In this document: positions 24,315 to 36,038 of the stretch, piece after piece
How positions within the stretch are numbered: position 1 is the stretch's first letter
Layout: the number at the start of each line of letters is the position of its first letter
NCBI RefSeq assembly: GCF_001625195.1
Contig: NC_054391.1
Coordinates: 7,761,157 to 7,825,156, forward strand
Direction: 5' to 3'
Origin: Drechmeria coniospora
Lineage: Eukaryota > Ascomycota > Sordariomycetes > Hypocreales > Ophiocordycipitaceae
Length of the DNA: 64,000 nucleotides
Made by a program: the position numbers and the translations under genes
The notes under the pieces: generated by a model
What the model was told of the DNA's origin: nothing
Database searches by the model: none
What the model saw: the letters and a program-made list of their open reading frames with translations, nothing else

Positions 24315-24684
24315 TATTACAGAGTCGCTAGGCGACTGCTCTAGGACTCTTAATAATATTTATTAAAAGACTTAAAGAAGGGAAAATTACTTAGCAGTTA
24401 GGGCTTCTAGTTCATATACGTTCTGTAACGATATTGTATATCGTACTCTTTCTCTAGCCTACCCTATACTATTTATTATATAATGCGCGGACCGTCTATA
24501 TATATAGCCCTTTCCTCTTTGTACTTACTATTTTCTTTCTCTTTTCTTCCTCCTTAGTTCGAAAATTCTATAGTCTTTGCATATACTGCCTTCCTGCTAG
24601 TTAGTATTGTAATACGTTCCTTTAGTAGGTCTGTTGATCCCTCTATCTTGTGTCCTATATCGGGCTAAGCCCGATACTATAATA
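24315..24684 (-). mobile_element. Solo LTR, family A' interrupted by a B element
   Basis: An A' repeat starting TATTACAGAGTCGCTAGGCGAC and ending CGGGCTAAGCCCGATACTATAATA, opened at 24423 by a B element. Flanks GCAGC (24310-24314) and GTAGC (24685-24689) are a target duplication with one C-to-T change. Its hairpins GTCGCTAGGCGAC and CGGGCTAAGCCCG are intact. It is the last repeat before the gene island. Confidence 0.8.
24424..24614 (+). mobile_element. Solo LTR-like element, family B, nested in A'
   Basis: 191 bp, TGTAACGATATTG...TTGTAATA, flanked by the duplication CGTTC (24419-24423 and 24615-24619). More mutated than the copy at 9200. Confidence 0.8.
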
Positions 24685-25352
24685 GTAGCTTGAATAAACA
24701 CTATAGATATTTATTTTAATTTATTATACTCATAATGCCTTTTTTTTTAGCTTTAACAATAGTCTCTTTATCGTGAATTAGCGGCCGGACTTGGGGGGAG
24801 GGGGTCTGACGTATTTGGTGTTCAACAGAGTATATCAAGGGTCAAGAGCTCCACTACTAAGTCTGGTGATGCTCTGCGAGGTTGAATATCCACTCGCATG
24901 TCATCGTAGTGCGGCTTCGCACTCCCTTGTCATCGGTATCATCTCGAGCACGTATTTTCACGTACGACATATAACCTAGAAGTATTACCATCGTCCCAAT
25001 ACATCACCAGAAACCAGCGAAATTTGCCTGAGTTTCAACTGGCATCTTCATATTCTTCTGCAACGGAGCCACGACGCAGATGTCACGGAGGTGCAGCTTC
25101 TTTCGCTTGTCAAACCTCTAAAAGTGACAGCTACTAGAGGCATGGTTTTATGTCGCGAGGCTGCTACCCGCTTGCCTAGACTTGGTAACCACCACACCCG
25201 TCTAAGGTAGCATATTCCAAGTATGAGAATCATGCTAATTTGTCAACCCTGCTGACATGTCTATTCCATATAAGACTGGCCTATCCACTGTTCATCGCAG
25301 GTGGCCCAGTCTTTCCCAAACAGGCCAACCTCTCCTGAGCCCCCCCCTGGAC
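24685..25352 (+). promoter_or_regulatory. Boundary of the gene island and ATG4 upstream region
   Basis: Within about 80 bp after the A' repeat the base composition changes from CpA-depleted to normal. Only the ATG4 promoter and leader can be placed here. Short open frames on both strands have no recognisable content. A possible upstream start codon of ATG4 at 25257 lies in frame but gives an N-terminal extension not expected for the family. Confidence 0.5.
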
Positions 25353-26931
25353 ATGGAGTCTGCTTTTGCCAGTCTGGACCTCGGTCGCTATAGGCGCATC
25401 GTTCAAATGTTCTGGGACCCCGAACCCGCCAATGATTCCTCGATCGATCTACCTGTTTGGTGTCTAGGCTGTTCGTACAACCTTGCCAGCAACGCTCCAC
25501 TGGAGTCTGGATGTGACGATGCAGAGGTCGGTCAACAGCTTGTCCAACTCCCCATGATATTACCACCTGACTTACCAGCACCGAAGGTACCGGCCAAACA
25601 AACAATGTCCGATTACACCACAAACGCGCTTGATTTAGCCAGCATCCATGATTCAACACCCGAATCTTCGCCCAGCTTTCCCACGTCCCCATCATACACT
25701 GACCCGATGCCACACCAAGGCGCCTGGCCACATGGGTTTCTGGATGATTTTAGCTCAAGGTTTTGGATGACATACAGAGCAGATTTTGATCCCATACAGG
25801 CGTCTAGCAAACCTAGCTCGTCCTCGACTCTGCCACTGTCCATTCGTACCAAAAGCCGGATGCGTGATCAGACCAGCTTCTCATCCGACAAAGGTTGGGG
25901 GTGCATGATCCGATCTGGGCAAAGCCTACTTGCCAATGCCATAGCCCTGTTGCAACTGGGACGAGGTATCAAGTTGGCCCTCCTGATTCTTCAAGCTCCA
26001 CAGATCACTCTGATCCTGACATGATAAACCTTAGCCTGGCGTCGGGGGGAGCGGCTAGACGATGAGCGCCGTATTGTCAACATGTTTTCTGATGACTCTC
26101 GAGCCCCGTACTCGATCCACAACTTTGTCCGTCATGGTGCTGCTGCCTGTGGTAAACATCCAGGCGAATGGTTTGGCCCATCTGCCACAGCTCAATGCAT
26201 ACAGCATGTCACTCGCCATCCCCATTGGACTTATATTTACTGACATAGGTTTTCAGAGCTCTCGTTAATGCTCATGAACCTTCACTCAGAGTTTACTCAA
26301 CTGGCGACGGCCCTGATGTCTATGTGGACAAGTTTATGCAGGTTGCCAAGCCGAATGGCAGTGTTTTCCACCCGACGATCATCCTGGTAGGAACTCGCTT
26401 GGGTATTGACAAAATAACACCCGTGTACTGGGAGGCCCTCATTGCAACACTCCAGATGCCGCAATCCTTAGGCATAGCTGGGTATGTTCATTATCGGCTG
26501 AATGTCCTGGACCTTGCATGGCTGACGGCACGGACAGTGGCCGACCGTCCTCGTCATACTACTTTGTTGGCGCTCAGGGATTGTTTCTATTTTACCTCGA
26601 TCCCCATCATACGAGGCGAGCCTTGCCTTACTACCCTGACCCGAAACAGTACACTACTGAAGAAGTCGAATCTTGTCATACTTATCGGCTGCGCAATATC
26701 CATATCCGAGAGGTTGACCCGAGCATGCTGATTGGCTTTCTCATACGCACCGAGGACGACTGGTTGGACTGGCGTCGTTGCGTAGACCATGTCCAAGGCA
26801 AGGCCATTATCCATGTGACTGACCATGATCCAACGACTCAAGTCTCATCTGGCCCGAGAAGCGCTGCAGTTGATGAAGTGGAGCCATTAAGCAGCGATGA
26901 TGACGATAATGATACCGTTCTTTTGGTGTAG
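25353..26931 (+). CDS. ATG4: Atg4 cysteine protease (autophagy)
   Basis: Atg4 cleaves the C-terminus of Atg8 to expose glycine and later releases Atg8 from phosphatidylethanolamine, in the cytosol and at autophagic membranes. Four exons: 25353-25965, 26035-26203, 26257-26481 and 26538-26931, giving 466 residues, usual for ascomycetes. Family landmarks: [16 protein letters not shown] at the N-terminus, [16 protein letters not shown], the catalytic Cys in [14 protein letters not shown] (Cys184), [25 protein letters not shown], and the catalytic Asp/His in FYLDPHH. The C-terminus is acidic ([13 protein letters not shown]). I chose the start at 25353 because homologues begin close before the RYRRIVQ motif; an in-frame ATG at 25257 would add 32 residues. 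Introns 1 and 3 are GT-AG; intron 2 is best read as GC-AG. The gene is convergent with JJJ1 and free of RIP, though a transposon lies 670 bp upstream. Confidence 0.93.
26204..26256 (+). other. ATG4 intron 2, probable GC-AG intron
   Basis: Donor CA|GCATGT, acceptor TTTTCAG|A, branch-like CTGAC at about 26240-26244. Splicing here joins ...TAQCIQ to [14 protein letters not shown], the family sequence without insertion. A GT-AG alternative (donor GTCACT at 26208, acceptor ACATAG ending 26248) is also in frame and would insert four residues, but its AG is only a few bases after the branch-like site. Confidence 0.7.
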
Positions 26932-27393
26932 GCCTTGATACGAAAACTACATATATCATGAATTTGTTTCGAGACTCTGAATGCCTTTTTTACTCCAATT
27001 TACATAAATGAATGGTATGATGCGGGCTCTGTAGACGGCATTCTTCAGGTGTGCATTGCCCTGGGCAATCCCTTGACTTTGCCCTGGTTGTACCTACCAT
27101 CGCAGTTGGGCATTTGCAGAATTGATCTGGTAAGCCCTCGTCGTGCGCATGATGGAAGATATTGATCCCCCTGGAAGCGGAAGCCATAGCATATGCAGTG
27201 CCGGCCTAGGTGTAAGCTTGTATTGGGCGCTTCGCAGGGCAGTAGAGAGCTACTTCAGCATCACCCACGTAGTGAATGATACCTTTCTCTTGGCTCTCCT
27301 CGTCATAGCCTTCGCTGTTCATCTTGGCGAGTTGCCCTGAGATATTGAAATTCTTGTGTTGACAACTGCATTGTGCAAGTACACCGACTGTGT
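26932..27393. other. ATG4-JJJ1 convergent intergenic region
   Basis: 462 bp between two stop codons, holding both 3' UTRs. On the minus strand a weak two-exon reading (about 27319-27080, starting MNSEGYDEESQEK) is possible but matches nothing I know. No gene called. Confidence 0.5.
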
Positions 27394-28805
27394 TTAGCCT
27401 TCTCCTTGGGTATTGCAGTCGACGCTGGTATTTGAACTCTGTTCCACCGGGCGCCTCGGAACATCATCACCGCTGTCAGGTACGGATGCAGGTCCCTTCA
27501 AGCATACTGGCTCCTGCCTAACCGACTTACTTGTGGTCTTGGAGTTCCTGGCCTCCATACCTTGGGTTGCCTTGCAGACTTTGACGGTGTCACTCGACTC
27601 CGAGTCAGTGGAGCCTTCATTTTTTAGAGGATCGGTGGCGTTGTCGATTTGAAGCTCATCGTCCTCTTTGTCAAGTTGGCGGCGAAGTGCCTGGACCGCC
27701 TTTACGTGCTTCTTGCTGCGTTCATGGGCCTCGAACTGTCCTATGCTCTTGAATAACTTGTTGCAAATAACACATTCGAGGACTTTGGTCACAGAATCAT
27801 CCTCGGATGACTCGGAATTGAAGTCTTGGTCGATTTCGATATCATGAGCATGACTGACCCAACTCGGCGCGCTATAAGTCGACATCTTCTCTCGGTTTGC
27901 AGCACGTGACCGCGCAGCTTGGGCTGCGGCAGCCTCGCGAAGTGATTGTTGTCGCTGGGTATCTGTTTGGGTGTTGGCCAAACATCGTGGATCACGCTTC
28001 CGTGCGAAGCTGACGAGAAACCTTACGGCTTCGTTGAAATCTCGCATGGCATCTTCACGGCTCTTTCTGTTCTCCTTTTCCATCCGGCGGCGCACCTGTC
28101 GATCTGGCGCATCGGAGACGCGATGTTTGTCTTTCCAGGAAAATGGCTTTTTCGTGGAGAAATTAGACCATGCGGCGTAAAATGGCTTGACCACCGAGTG
28201 GTAATCATCGCTGGAAGAACCAAAGCTTGGGAAGCAAGGCAAGTCCAACCCCACGAACTCGGAGGCAGCCTCCTCTTCGTGGGCGAGACGCTCGAATGTG
28301 ACCCGAATGATGCAAAAGAACCCTGTCGGACCATCATCAAAGGGCACGGTAGCATTGAACTTGCGAACGAGGCCCACGATCTCTTCCGCGGATGTGAGAC
28401 GGACATTCCGGAATGTGCTGGGATGGGAGCTGTCTCCGGGCCGGTCATGGCCACTTAATATCGCATCTCGATGGGAGTCGTACCAGGCCCTCTCCTGGGG
28501 GTCGGAGAGGATTTCGTAGGCAGCCTGGACCTCTGCGAACTTCTCTGTGGCCGTCTCGACGTCGTTTAAATTGCGGTCAGGGTGGAGGTCGAGCGCCTTT
28601 TTGCGATAGGCTTTTTTTAACCTGCGGCAGCAAGTAAGCCAGTGTTGCATCAATGATTGCATCATACTAGGCCTGTTCAGCAAGAGTATGGTACATCTTC
28701 TTACTCGTCATCTGTGGCTTGGCGGTCAATTCCAAGAATATCATAGTAGCATGCCCTCGTGGAGGTTGCGTCGGGCTCCTGCTGCGATGATTGATGGGCC
28801 CCCAT
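27394..28805 (-). CDS. JJJ1: Jjj1-type J-domain and C2H2 zinc-finger protein
   Basis: Jjj1 is the cytosolic Hsp40 co-chaperone that works with Hsp70 (Ssa) and Rei1 to release the export factor Arx1 during late 60S ribosome maturation. Two exons: 28705-28805 and 27394-28621, with an 83-bp GT-AG intron inside the J domain, giving 442 residues. Exon 1 supplies [21 protein letters not shown] and helix I of the J domain. The HPD motif, essential for stimulating Hsp70, is at His47-Asp49 (ALDLHPDRN), followed by [19 protein letters not shown], the Jjj1-typical J-domain end. A charged central region ([13 protein letters not shown]) follows. A C2H2 finger (Cys317, Cys320, His333, His339; [20 protein letters not shown]) is present. 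The second finger that Jjj1 homologues carry near the C-terminus is absent and the protein is shorter than usual (about 530-590). The start at 28805 is the only ATG before the J domain. Confidence 0.88.
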
Positions 28806-29178
28806 GGCGATCGACGAGTCCGTGTACGCCCAGATGTGACTCGGCGTTGTAGAGGGGGGTTATTTCTATTCCGACTCAGAGGCCAGGACCGAGAGACAGC
28901 TTATCACTTTATCATCTGCTAGACATCACGGTTCAAGAATGCAGGGCATTCTCTCCCCGACGACAGTGGTAGTGTGGAAATAATATAAGCATTATTTATC
29001 ACTCGTTGGCAGGCTCTGAAGGTCGTGTTATACCGTATACGACTAGGCATAATAGTGGGGCGGCCAAAATGTCGATTCACGTTGTATTAGTAATGGTGCA
29101 CCGAAAATCGAATCGTCACTTCTTGTCTAGCGATTGTTGAGTGCGTCGCAACATAATATGGCATCCAATAAGTCATTC

Positions 29179-29385
29179 TCAGTACGCGGCCAGTTTTGTG
29201 GGCTGGTTGGGTGCGACGGAGCGGCAACAGTTGTGTTGTGCATCAAACTTGCCGTAGGAGTACTTGTACATGTATATAGCCAAGCTACCCTGCACCAGGG
29301 CCCTTCTAAAGATGGGCCTGGTAACATGGCTTTTCGTCCATCGTATCAGTGGGCGCAGCGTCCTCGCAGTAGCTTTACCGAACAT
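29179..29385 (-). CDS. Hypothetical small protein (uncertain)
   Basis: A 68-codon frame starting at 29385 (ATG TTC GGT), extendable upstream to an ATG at 29439. The first 50 residues are basic and amphipathic with a short hydrophobic stretch (KATARTLRPLIRWTKSHV..., GSLAIYMYKYSYGKF), which resembles a small mitochondrial protein, but I do not recognise a family. The opposite strand is also open over part of it. It could be a chance frame in the JJJ1 promoter. Confidence 0.2.
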   Translation of the reverse strand: MFGKATARTLRPLIRWTKSHVTRPIFRRALVQGSLAIYMYKYSYGKFDAQHNCCRSVAPNQPTKLAAY

Positions 29386-30009
29386 TTTATCACGTTTTAA
29401 ACCCAGGCTCTGCAGCACAGCGTCACTACCTACTGTCACTTGCGAAATAAACAGATACAGGTCCTGCAGTATCTATGTTGTATTACTTTAAGTATATTAT
29501 TCTAAGCCTGCTGCCAGCTTAAGCTAGTAACTCCAATCCTAAGTTCTCCATACCATACTTACATAGATATACTGTACATGTAAATATATATAACAACAGG
29601 GAGAATGTAGCAAGCCCAGGGGGGATGTCCACCGTATATAGCCCAATAACTGCTACTCACTATTACGCACAAAACCAGTTGGGATTAAGACTATAACTTC
29701 TATTACTGTACAATGTGTATACAGTATATACACTAGTTAGCTGAATCCCAACCCGTGCCCTGGCTCTTAGCTCCACCCGAGGTCAGCTGTCTGCGGATCC
29801 AATGCTATTATAGGGTTAAATTTTACTTATTGTATGAGTTCCCTTGAGTATAGGAAAGAAAAGTCGAGCAGTCCAGCTAGCTAGATCAGACCAAGAAATG
29901 GCGTATAATTATTACACATGTAGCGTAGTATAATATCCGAGCACTATTTTCTGGATTTATTCAAGTTGAAGTTAATGCTGACCATTTCCTCAATAACCAG
30001 CACCAGGAA

Positions 30010-30240
30010 GTGGTATTGACCCGCCACAACTACTTTATCAAATGGAGCCAATCAAAACACAAGGAAATAAAAAACGGATACGGGCTACCCAGCCTCGCCG
30101 AGCAAAATTCAACTGGTGTTAGCAATCCATTCGGTTCGCCAACAAAACAACGAGCTGTGTTCACACCAGGCTCTGCACGAGGCACCCCAGCCTCCCAGCA
30201 GGCTAACAGCAACAACACTGAACGTACAATTGAAATATGA
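30010..30240 (+). CDS. Hypothetical frame or orphan last exon (uncertain)
   Basis: A 76-codon frame rich in Ser/Asn/Thr/Gln (VSNPFGSPTKQRAVFTPGSA). It is preceded by a branch-like GCTGACC and an acceptor-like CAATAACCAG at about 29975-29999, so it could be the last exon of a gene whose upstream part is lost or unrecognised. The coding look comes mainly from its composition and phospho-site-like SPTK/TPGS motifs. It ends 118 bp before SQS1. Confidence 0.25.
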   Translation: MVLTRHNYFIKWSQSKHKEIKNGYGLPSLAEQNSTGVSNPFGSPTKQRAVFTPGSARGTPASQQANSNNTERTIEI

Positions 30241-30357
30241 ATAATACGGACTCAGGTCTAGAAGTTGACTGGCATTTCGTCCAAGTCAGCACCCTGGTCC
30301 ACACCAAGTTTTGTCGCTCGTCCCCCAACACAGTCGGATGACTGATAATGCTCCATC

Positions 30358-32402
30358 ATGCCGCGAATGAAGAAAGGTGGACCGGTGCTACAACGTGTCC
30401 CGCGTCATCCAGGTCCGTGCAGCCCGAGGATCGTCACAAGCAACCATTGCTGACCAGAACCCACAGGTAGCTTTAGCATGGCCGACGAAGCCAGACAGAC
30501 TCTGCAACACGATCACTCAAATTGGAGCCAAGGCTCGCGCCTTCGCACCATGCCTATTGTGTTCCACACCGCTGGTCTCACCGAACCGCTCAATCAAACC
30601 CCGTCAACGGAAATCCCATATTCAAACACATATGACCCGCGACAAAACCTCACTCACAAGCAGGTCGTCCCCACCCCCAGCAACGGTGGACGCGATGGCG
30701 AAGTCAAGACGGGGCTGGAGGAGTTCAATATGTCCTCACAGGATCCGGTGAACACAGAGAAGACGTCCCAACACATCCTATTCTACTACGATATTGCTCG
30801 ATCAAACCACTGCCAGACCCAAGACAAGTTGTCTATTGACATCCCACAGCGGGAGCTAACGACAGACGACTCGTCTAGCGATGAAATCATCTTGTTCCGA
30901 GGCCGCAACAAAAACACACGGAAATCCCCACCCAGGGAGATGGACTTTGTTCATTCGCGTCACAGCCCAACCTTGAGCGACCAAGAGAGCCCAGACCAAC
31001 TGAACGAGCCCGAAGGCGCCCCGGTGCTGGACCTGGGAGACATGCACATAGATGTTAAGCTGAAGCAACGTGGTCGTGCTAGGCTTTGCACTCCTCATGG
31101 CCATGGCGGCTGTGTCAGAAGGCGACGTAATTCTGACGACGACGCAATGCTTGCTGACTACATCTCCAACCTGCAAGAGCACGGCGAGCTTGGCGAAGTC
31201 ATGCAGCAAAATAACCACAACCGGCGAGAACTAGGCAACCCCGAAACCGACGTGAATGACCACGCTCCACCCAATGCAGAGGAGCCCAAGAGAAGCTACT
31301 TTGACGCATCCACGCCATCAGGGGGCTGCCCCCCCCAAAGCGACGATGCTAGATGTGATATATTAAGAGCAACCACCTTTCCCTTCGTGGGCCCAGCGGA
31401 TCGCCGCGAGAGGGAAGTCCACGACAAAGTCCAGGACCAGACTGTGGCAATATTACCAGCCGGCCGAAGAATAGGCCACAACTCCAGCATGAGCAATGTC
31501 GACGCGGGTTCACATGATTCTGCTAGCTCTCTGACAGCGATGAACGAAGCCCCAAGGCCTCGGGTTTGCAACGAATTCGACCTGATGGACTGGGACAGGC
31601 CAAGTTTACGCCGCAAGAAGGGTGGCGGGCATAAGGCGACGAGGTGCTTCAACGACGTCGAGTCAGATTTAGAGGAGCACTTACATGTCGCTTGGAAGAG
31701 CGACAGGCTCAGGAAGAAAGAGCGGAAAAAGCAGCGTGAAGCATTGCACACCCTCGGGTTGATTGGAAAAAAAAACAAGTCACATAACCTCGGAGCCAAG
31801 TATCCATCTGGCATGACGATGCAGGAAGTAGCAGAAGAACTGAAGTCCTTTCTCATAGGCTCTGAACCGAGGTGAGCGTTAACCCCCCCCCCAACATATA
31901 TACACCCGATGGGCGAAAAGTTAAATTGTTCAGCAGCCTCTCGCTTCCTTCCATGGACCTCAATATGCGTAAGGTGGTGCATGATCTGGCGAACCAATTT
32001 CACGTCAACTCCAAATCAACGGGCAAAGGAAATCAGCGCCGACCGACGTTGTACAGATCATTGCGGACGCTGCCATACGTGGAATCGTCATTTAATAGAA
32101 CGGTCTCCCGCATCCAAAGGCGCTATCCACCACGATCCGATTCCAAGTGTAATCAATTATCCAGAAAGGGCGTAAACCCTCCTGGAGGAAGACATACCGC
32201 GGCAAGCTACCAAGACGGTGAGATTGTAGGTGCAGCAGCACCGGAGCTTGGAGCTGGGAATCGCGGTCGGGCAATCCTAGAGAAAATGGGTTGGAGTACT
32301 GGGACAGCTCTCGGTGCAACAGACAACAAGGGAATTTTGCAGCCAGTGACGCAAGCAATGAAACGAAGCAAGGCAGGCCTAGGCCAAGACAGCGAAATAT
32401 GA
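30358..32402 (+). CDS. SQS1: Sqs1-type R3H and G-patch protein
   Basis: Sqs1/Pfa1 is a nuclear/nucleolar G-patch protein that activates the DEAH helicase Prp43 in pre-rRNA processing and splicing. Three exons: 30358-30412, 30467-31871 and 31934-32402, giving 642 residues. Exon 1 encodes MPRMKKGGPVLQRVPRHPG; joining CCAG|GTCCGT to CACAG|GTAGC preserves frame and skips an in-frame TGA at about 30451, so the downstream ATG at 30478 is not needed. The long middle is disordered and acidic (TTDDSSSDEIILFRGR). A basic KKERKKQREALHTLGLIGKK stretch precedes the R3H domain, which follows exon 3 start (MDLNMRKVVHDLANQFHV). The G-patch is C-terminal (NRGRAILEKMGWSTGTALGA and KGILQPVTQAMKRSKAGLG). Intron 2 ends in CAGCAG, a tandem acceptor that can add or drop one Ser; it carries a C10 run after the donor. 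Confidence 0.88.
31872..31933 (+). other. SQS1 intron 2 with tandem (NAGNAG) acceptor
   Basis: Donor GAG|GTGAGC, acceptor TTCAG|CAG|CC. Use of the first or second AG differs by 3 bp and keeps frame (Ser-Ser-Leu or Ser-Leu). The intron also contains a run of ten C. Confidence 0.7.
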
Positions 32403-32764
32403 CCGAGAGCATGCAAGTATTCTTCGTGCTCGTTGGTGCACTGAAGTACCTGCCCATCGCCGTGCGCGCCTGCCAAATTGACTTTCGAATACACACATGT
32501 GCCCAGAGACTTGTTATCATGTGCACGAATTCATTGCATCGAGATCCTATTCTCGATTTTATTGTACAACCGCAATCCCCATTGACCGTGTGAAGACATT
32601 GCCCCATAAAGCAAAACCATCCGTAACGCATTAAGAAATCCCACATGGCAAGGCGACTTTAGAGCAAACGCCTGCAGTACCTCGGATGACACCCTGATGC
32701 CACGCAAAAAGGACAAGAGATATAAACCTCAAAACACACGCAAGCCCCTGCAAGTCATCGAGGC
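32403..32764. other. SQS1-H2B convergent intergenic region
   Basis: 362 bp with the two 3' UTRs. No further gene is supported; open frames here are short. Confidence 0.6.
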
Positions 32765-33319
<555 letters not shown>

Positions 33320-35517
33320 TTTTACAACGGGAGACTTGAAAATGCTGTGAATAAACGAGTTATTTGTGGTTAATGTGTTGAGCGGATCGACAAGGCAGCA
33401 AGTCTGGTGGATGAGAGTTGATGGCCGAGGAAGAAGGTTGGGGGGTGGGCTGGGTTTTTGTATCTGACGCGTTGCTGCGGGAGTGGGTTACTGATTGGGG
33501 GTACCGTTGGCTTACTAGTAGCCACTGGGGACGGGAGGGTGCTCCTGCGGTTTGGTGGTGTTTTTTTTTCCACGGTCTTTATGGTGCTAGGCTAGTGACA
33601 AGCCACACACAATGTGGAGACGGGGAGACTGGAGCGGTGGCTACGACAAGAACTCGGTAGGTGGCGGACGCGCTAGAAGAAAGGCACGCGTTGGGTCGTG
33701 CAATGGTCAAGATTGTGGATCGTCATCACGTATCAGACTTCGAAGCGCGCGTACAATAAGTAAGTACAAGTGCAGTACATAATACGGAGTACACACCTAC
33801 TTCAGTAAGTATCTAGGTGCATACTAGGTATATATTTTATGAATGTGACTACAGTACTTAATATAAGTAAGTATGCCGCATAGGATAGGCACACAGTTGC
33901 TGGATGTGGTGGCTGCGATGTTATTGCTCGTCGTCAAAGGGTGTTTCTTACTGAGTTGCTGCCTCTTTTCACCTCCACTAGAAAACGATCAACAGCTATT
34001 TCCAGCTGTTTCCCATGAGATTTTGGGAGTGATGTCGAACGGAACATCCTTCAAATGCAATACTACTCTGCCACTCAAGTACAGCCAGGCTCGACACAAT
34101 ATTCTTTGAGGCACACCTGCATGTACTTACTTGTATATCCATGTACCAAGTACTTACAGTGTTTGTGCGCCGTATTCAGTAATATTGACACCTAAGCACT
34201 ATACACAGACAGCTATTGTCTTCAGTAGTAGCGACTAGGTACTGAGGTATTTGCATGTATTCAAGTACTGTACGGAGTACGGAGTACGTACAACTACTTA
34301 GTACATCCGCCCATTTACTTCTGTTGCACGAGTAAAGTACTTAAGAATTGTTTTCGGGGCACTTACTTACAAGTACTTACGTCGATAACTGGTCGCTCGT
34401 TGCCTTAGTACCTACAAGTACTTTACTTACTTGAGAGTTTTGTTGTATGGAAAGTACAAGGGCATGTACATGTACTGCCAGAACTCACTAGGCCACACCT
34501 GTCAACAATATCTACCAGCGTTTCGCTACTGTACATCTACCTCTGTTCGTATTCCAGTGCTCCATCTGACAAACTGAGGCTGTAGTAGGAATTATCATAC
34601 CATGTAAAAGGGAACGAGTGAACGTTGTAACGTATCCCGGAAGAGTAAGTGTTTGCAGTGTTCAGGGCCATGCACACGCAGGATTACAATGTAAAAGTGC
34701 ATGCATTTTAGTTAGGTAAGTACTTATAAGTATGTTTGGGGCGGGACGGGATGTTGAAGAAAGCATCAAATACACCTAACAAGAGCACGATAAATCACAT
34801 CTTCCTAGAATCCATCATTGTACACATGCATTTCCTGGTATTATCATTGACGCACTGTGTTGTACACATTTATTATGAACAACATAAGCACACATACACC
34901 TACTTACAGTACAGTGCCACAGTGGGAGTTAGTGCCACAGTGCGATGATATTCAATGCAGTGTACTCCGTAGGTACGGAGAACAACAAAGGTATTGCTAC
35001 AAGAGGCGGGACAAGAAGAGAAAGTAAGTAAGTAATACATGTACAAGTACCTTAGTATGGTACGCCTATTGTACAAGTACTTGTTCAAATCCTCTGTACT
35101 TACTTAAGTAAGTACCTATATACGCACACCTAAGTACTGTAATACTTACTCTGCATAATGCAAGTACATGCATGTACGAGTACGTACTTCAGCTGTACTG
35201 GTCTGGTACGTCTGTCTTGCCTGAGTGAGAGTGACCGTTCACCACCTGTGTTTTCGCCCCACGCACAACGCGACCCCCGACCGCCTGTTGCCCCAAATCA
35301 GCCTAGCGCATCGATCGCTTTTCGAGGGTGATCCAGCATCACGTCCCCAACGCGCCGAAAACTACTTAACCTCCGCCCCCCCCCGCGCCGTCGTCTCTAT
35401 GACTTCCATACACGAATCCCGCAATCAACATCCAACGCTGTACTTTCACCTCGCACTCGCCATATCACGGCCAAACAATTCACAAGTACCGTCGTTGTAA
35501 ACACATCAAACGCAAAA
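33320..35517. promoter_or_regulatory. H2A-H2B divergent promoter region with GTAC-centred motif cluster
   Basis: 2.2 kb between two start codons. The central 1.45 kb (about 33750-35200) is crowded with GTAC-containing words: GTACTTAC, AAGTAC, AAGTAAGTA, GTACAAGTAC, GTACGGAGTAC. I count several dozen, in both orientations, often in overlapping tandem. The 33.3-33.7 and 35.2-35.5 kb parts, next to each gene, are free of them and hold the leaders. No gene is supported here. Confidence 0.6.

Positions 35518-36038
<521 letters not shown>

Larger units (their letters stand above)
28806..30357. other. JJJ1-SQS1 divergent intergenic region
   Basis: 1.55 kb of normal composition upstream of both genes. 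It holds their promoters, an A+T-rich middle (29480-29980), and two low-confidence open frames listed separately. No RNA gene seen. Confidence 0.5.

Noticed and set aside
25261..25731. 156-codon minus-strand frame opposite ATG4 exon 1
   Set aside because: Shadow of the coding strand; no recognisable content, while the plus strand is clearly Atg4.
26990..27340. Possible small spliced Cys-rich gene on the minus strand (MNSEGYDEESQEK joined to CICYGFRF), or the missing second Jjj1 finger
   Set aside because: Neither reading matches a zinc-finger spacing or a known family, and the donor and acceptor choices are arbitrary. Left as 3' UTR.
28023..28458. Long frames on both strands inside JJJ1 (170, 143 and 73 codons)
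   Set aside because: Shadows of the JJJ1 frame, which carries the recognisable J domain and zinc finger.
31296..32003. 235-codon minus-strand frame across SQS1
   Set aside because: It crosses an SQS1 splice site, has no domain, and opposes a well-supported R3H/G-patch gene.
35225..35500. 91-codon frame upstream of H2A
   Set aside because: It lies in the H2A leader, has no homologue I recognise, and its codon content looks like read-through of a C-rich leader.
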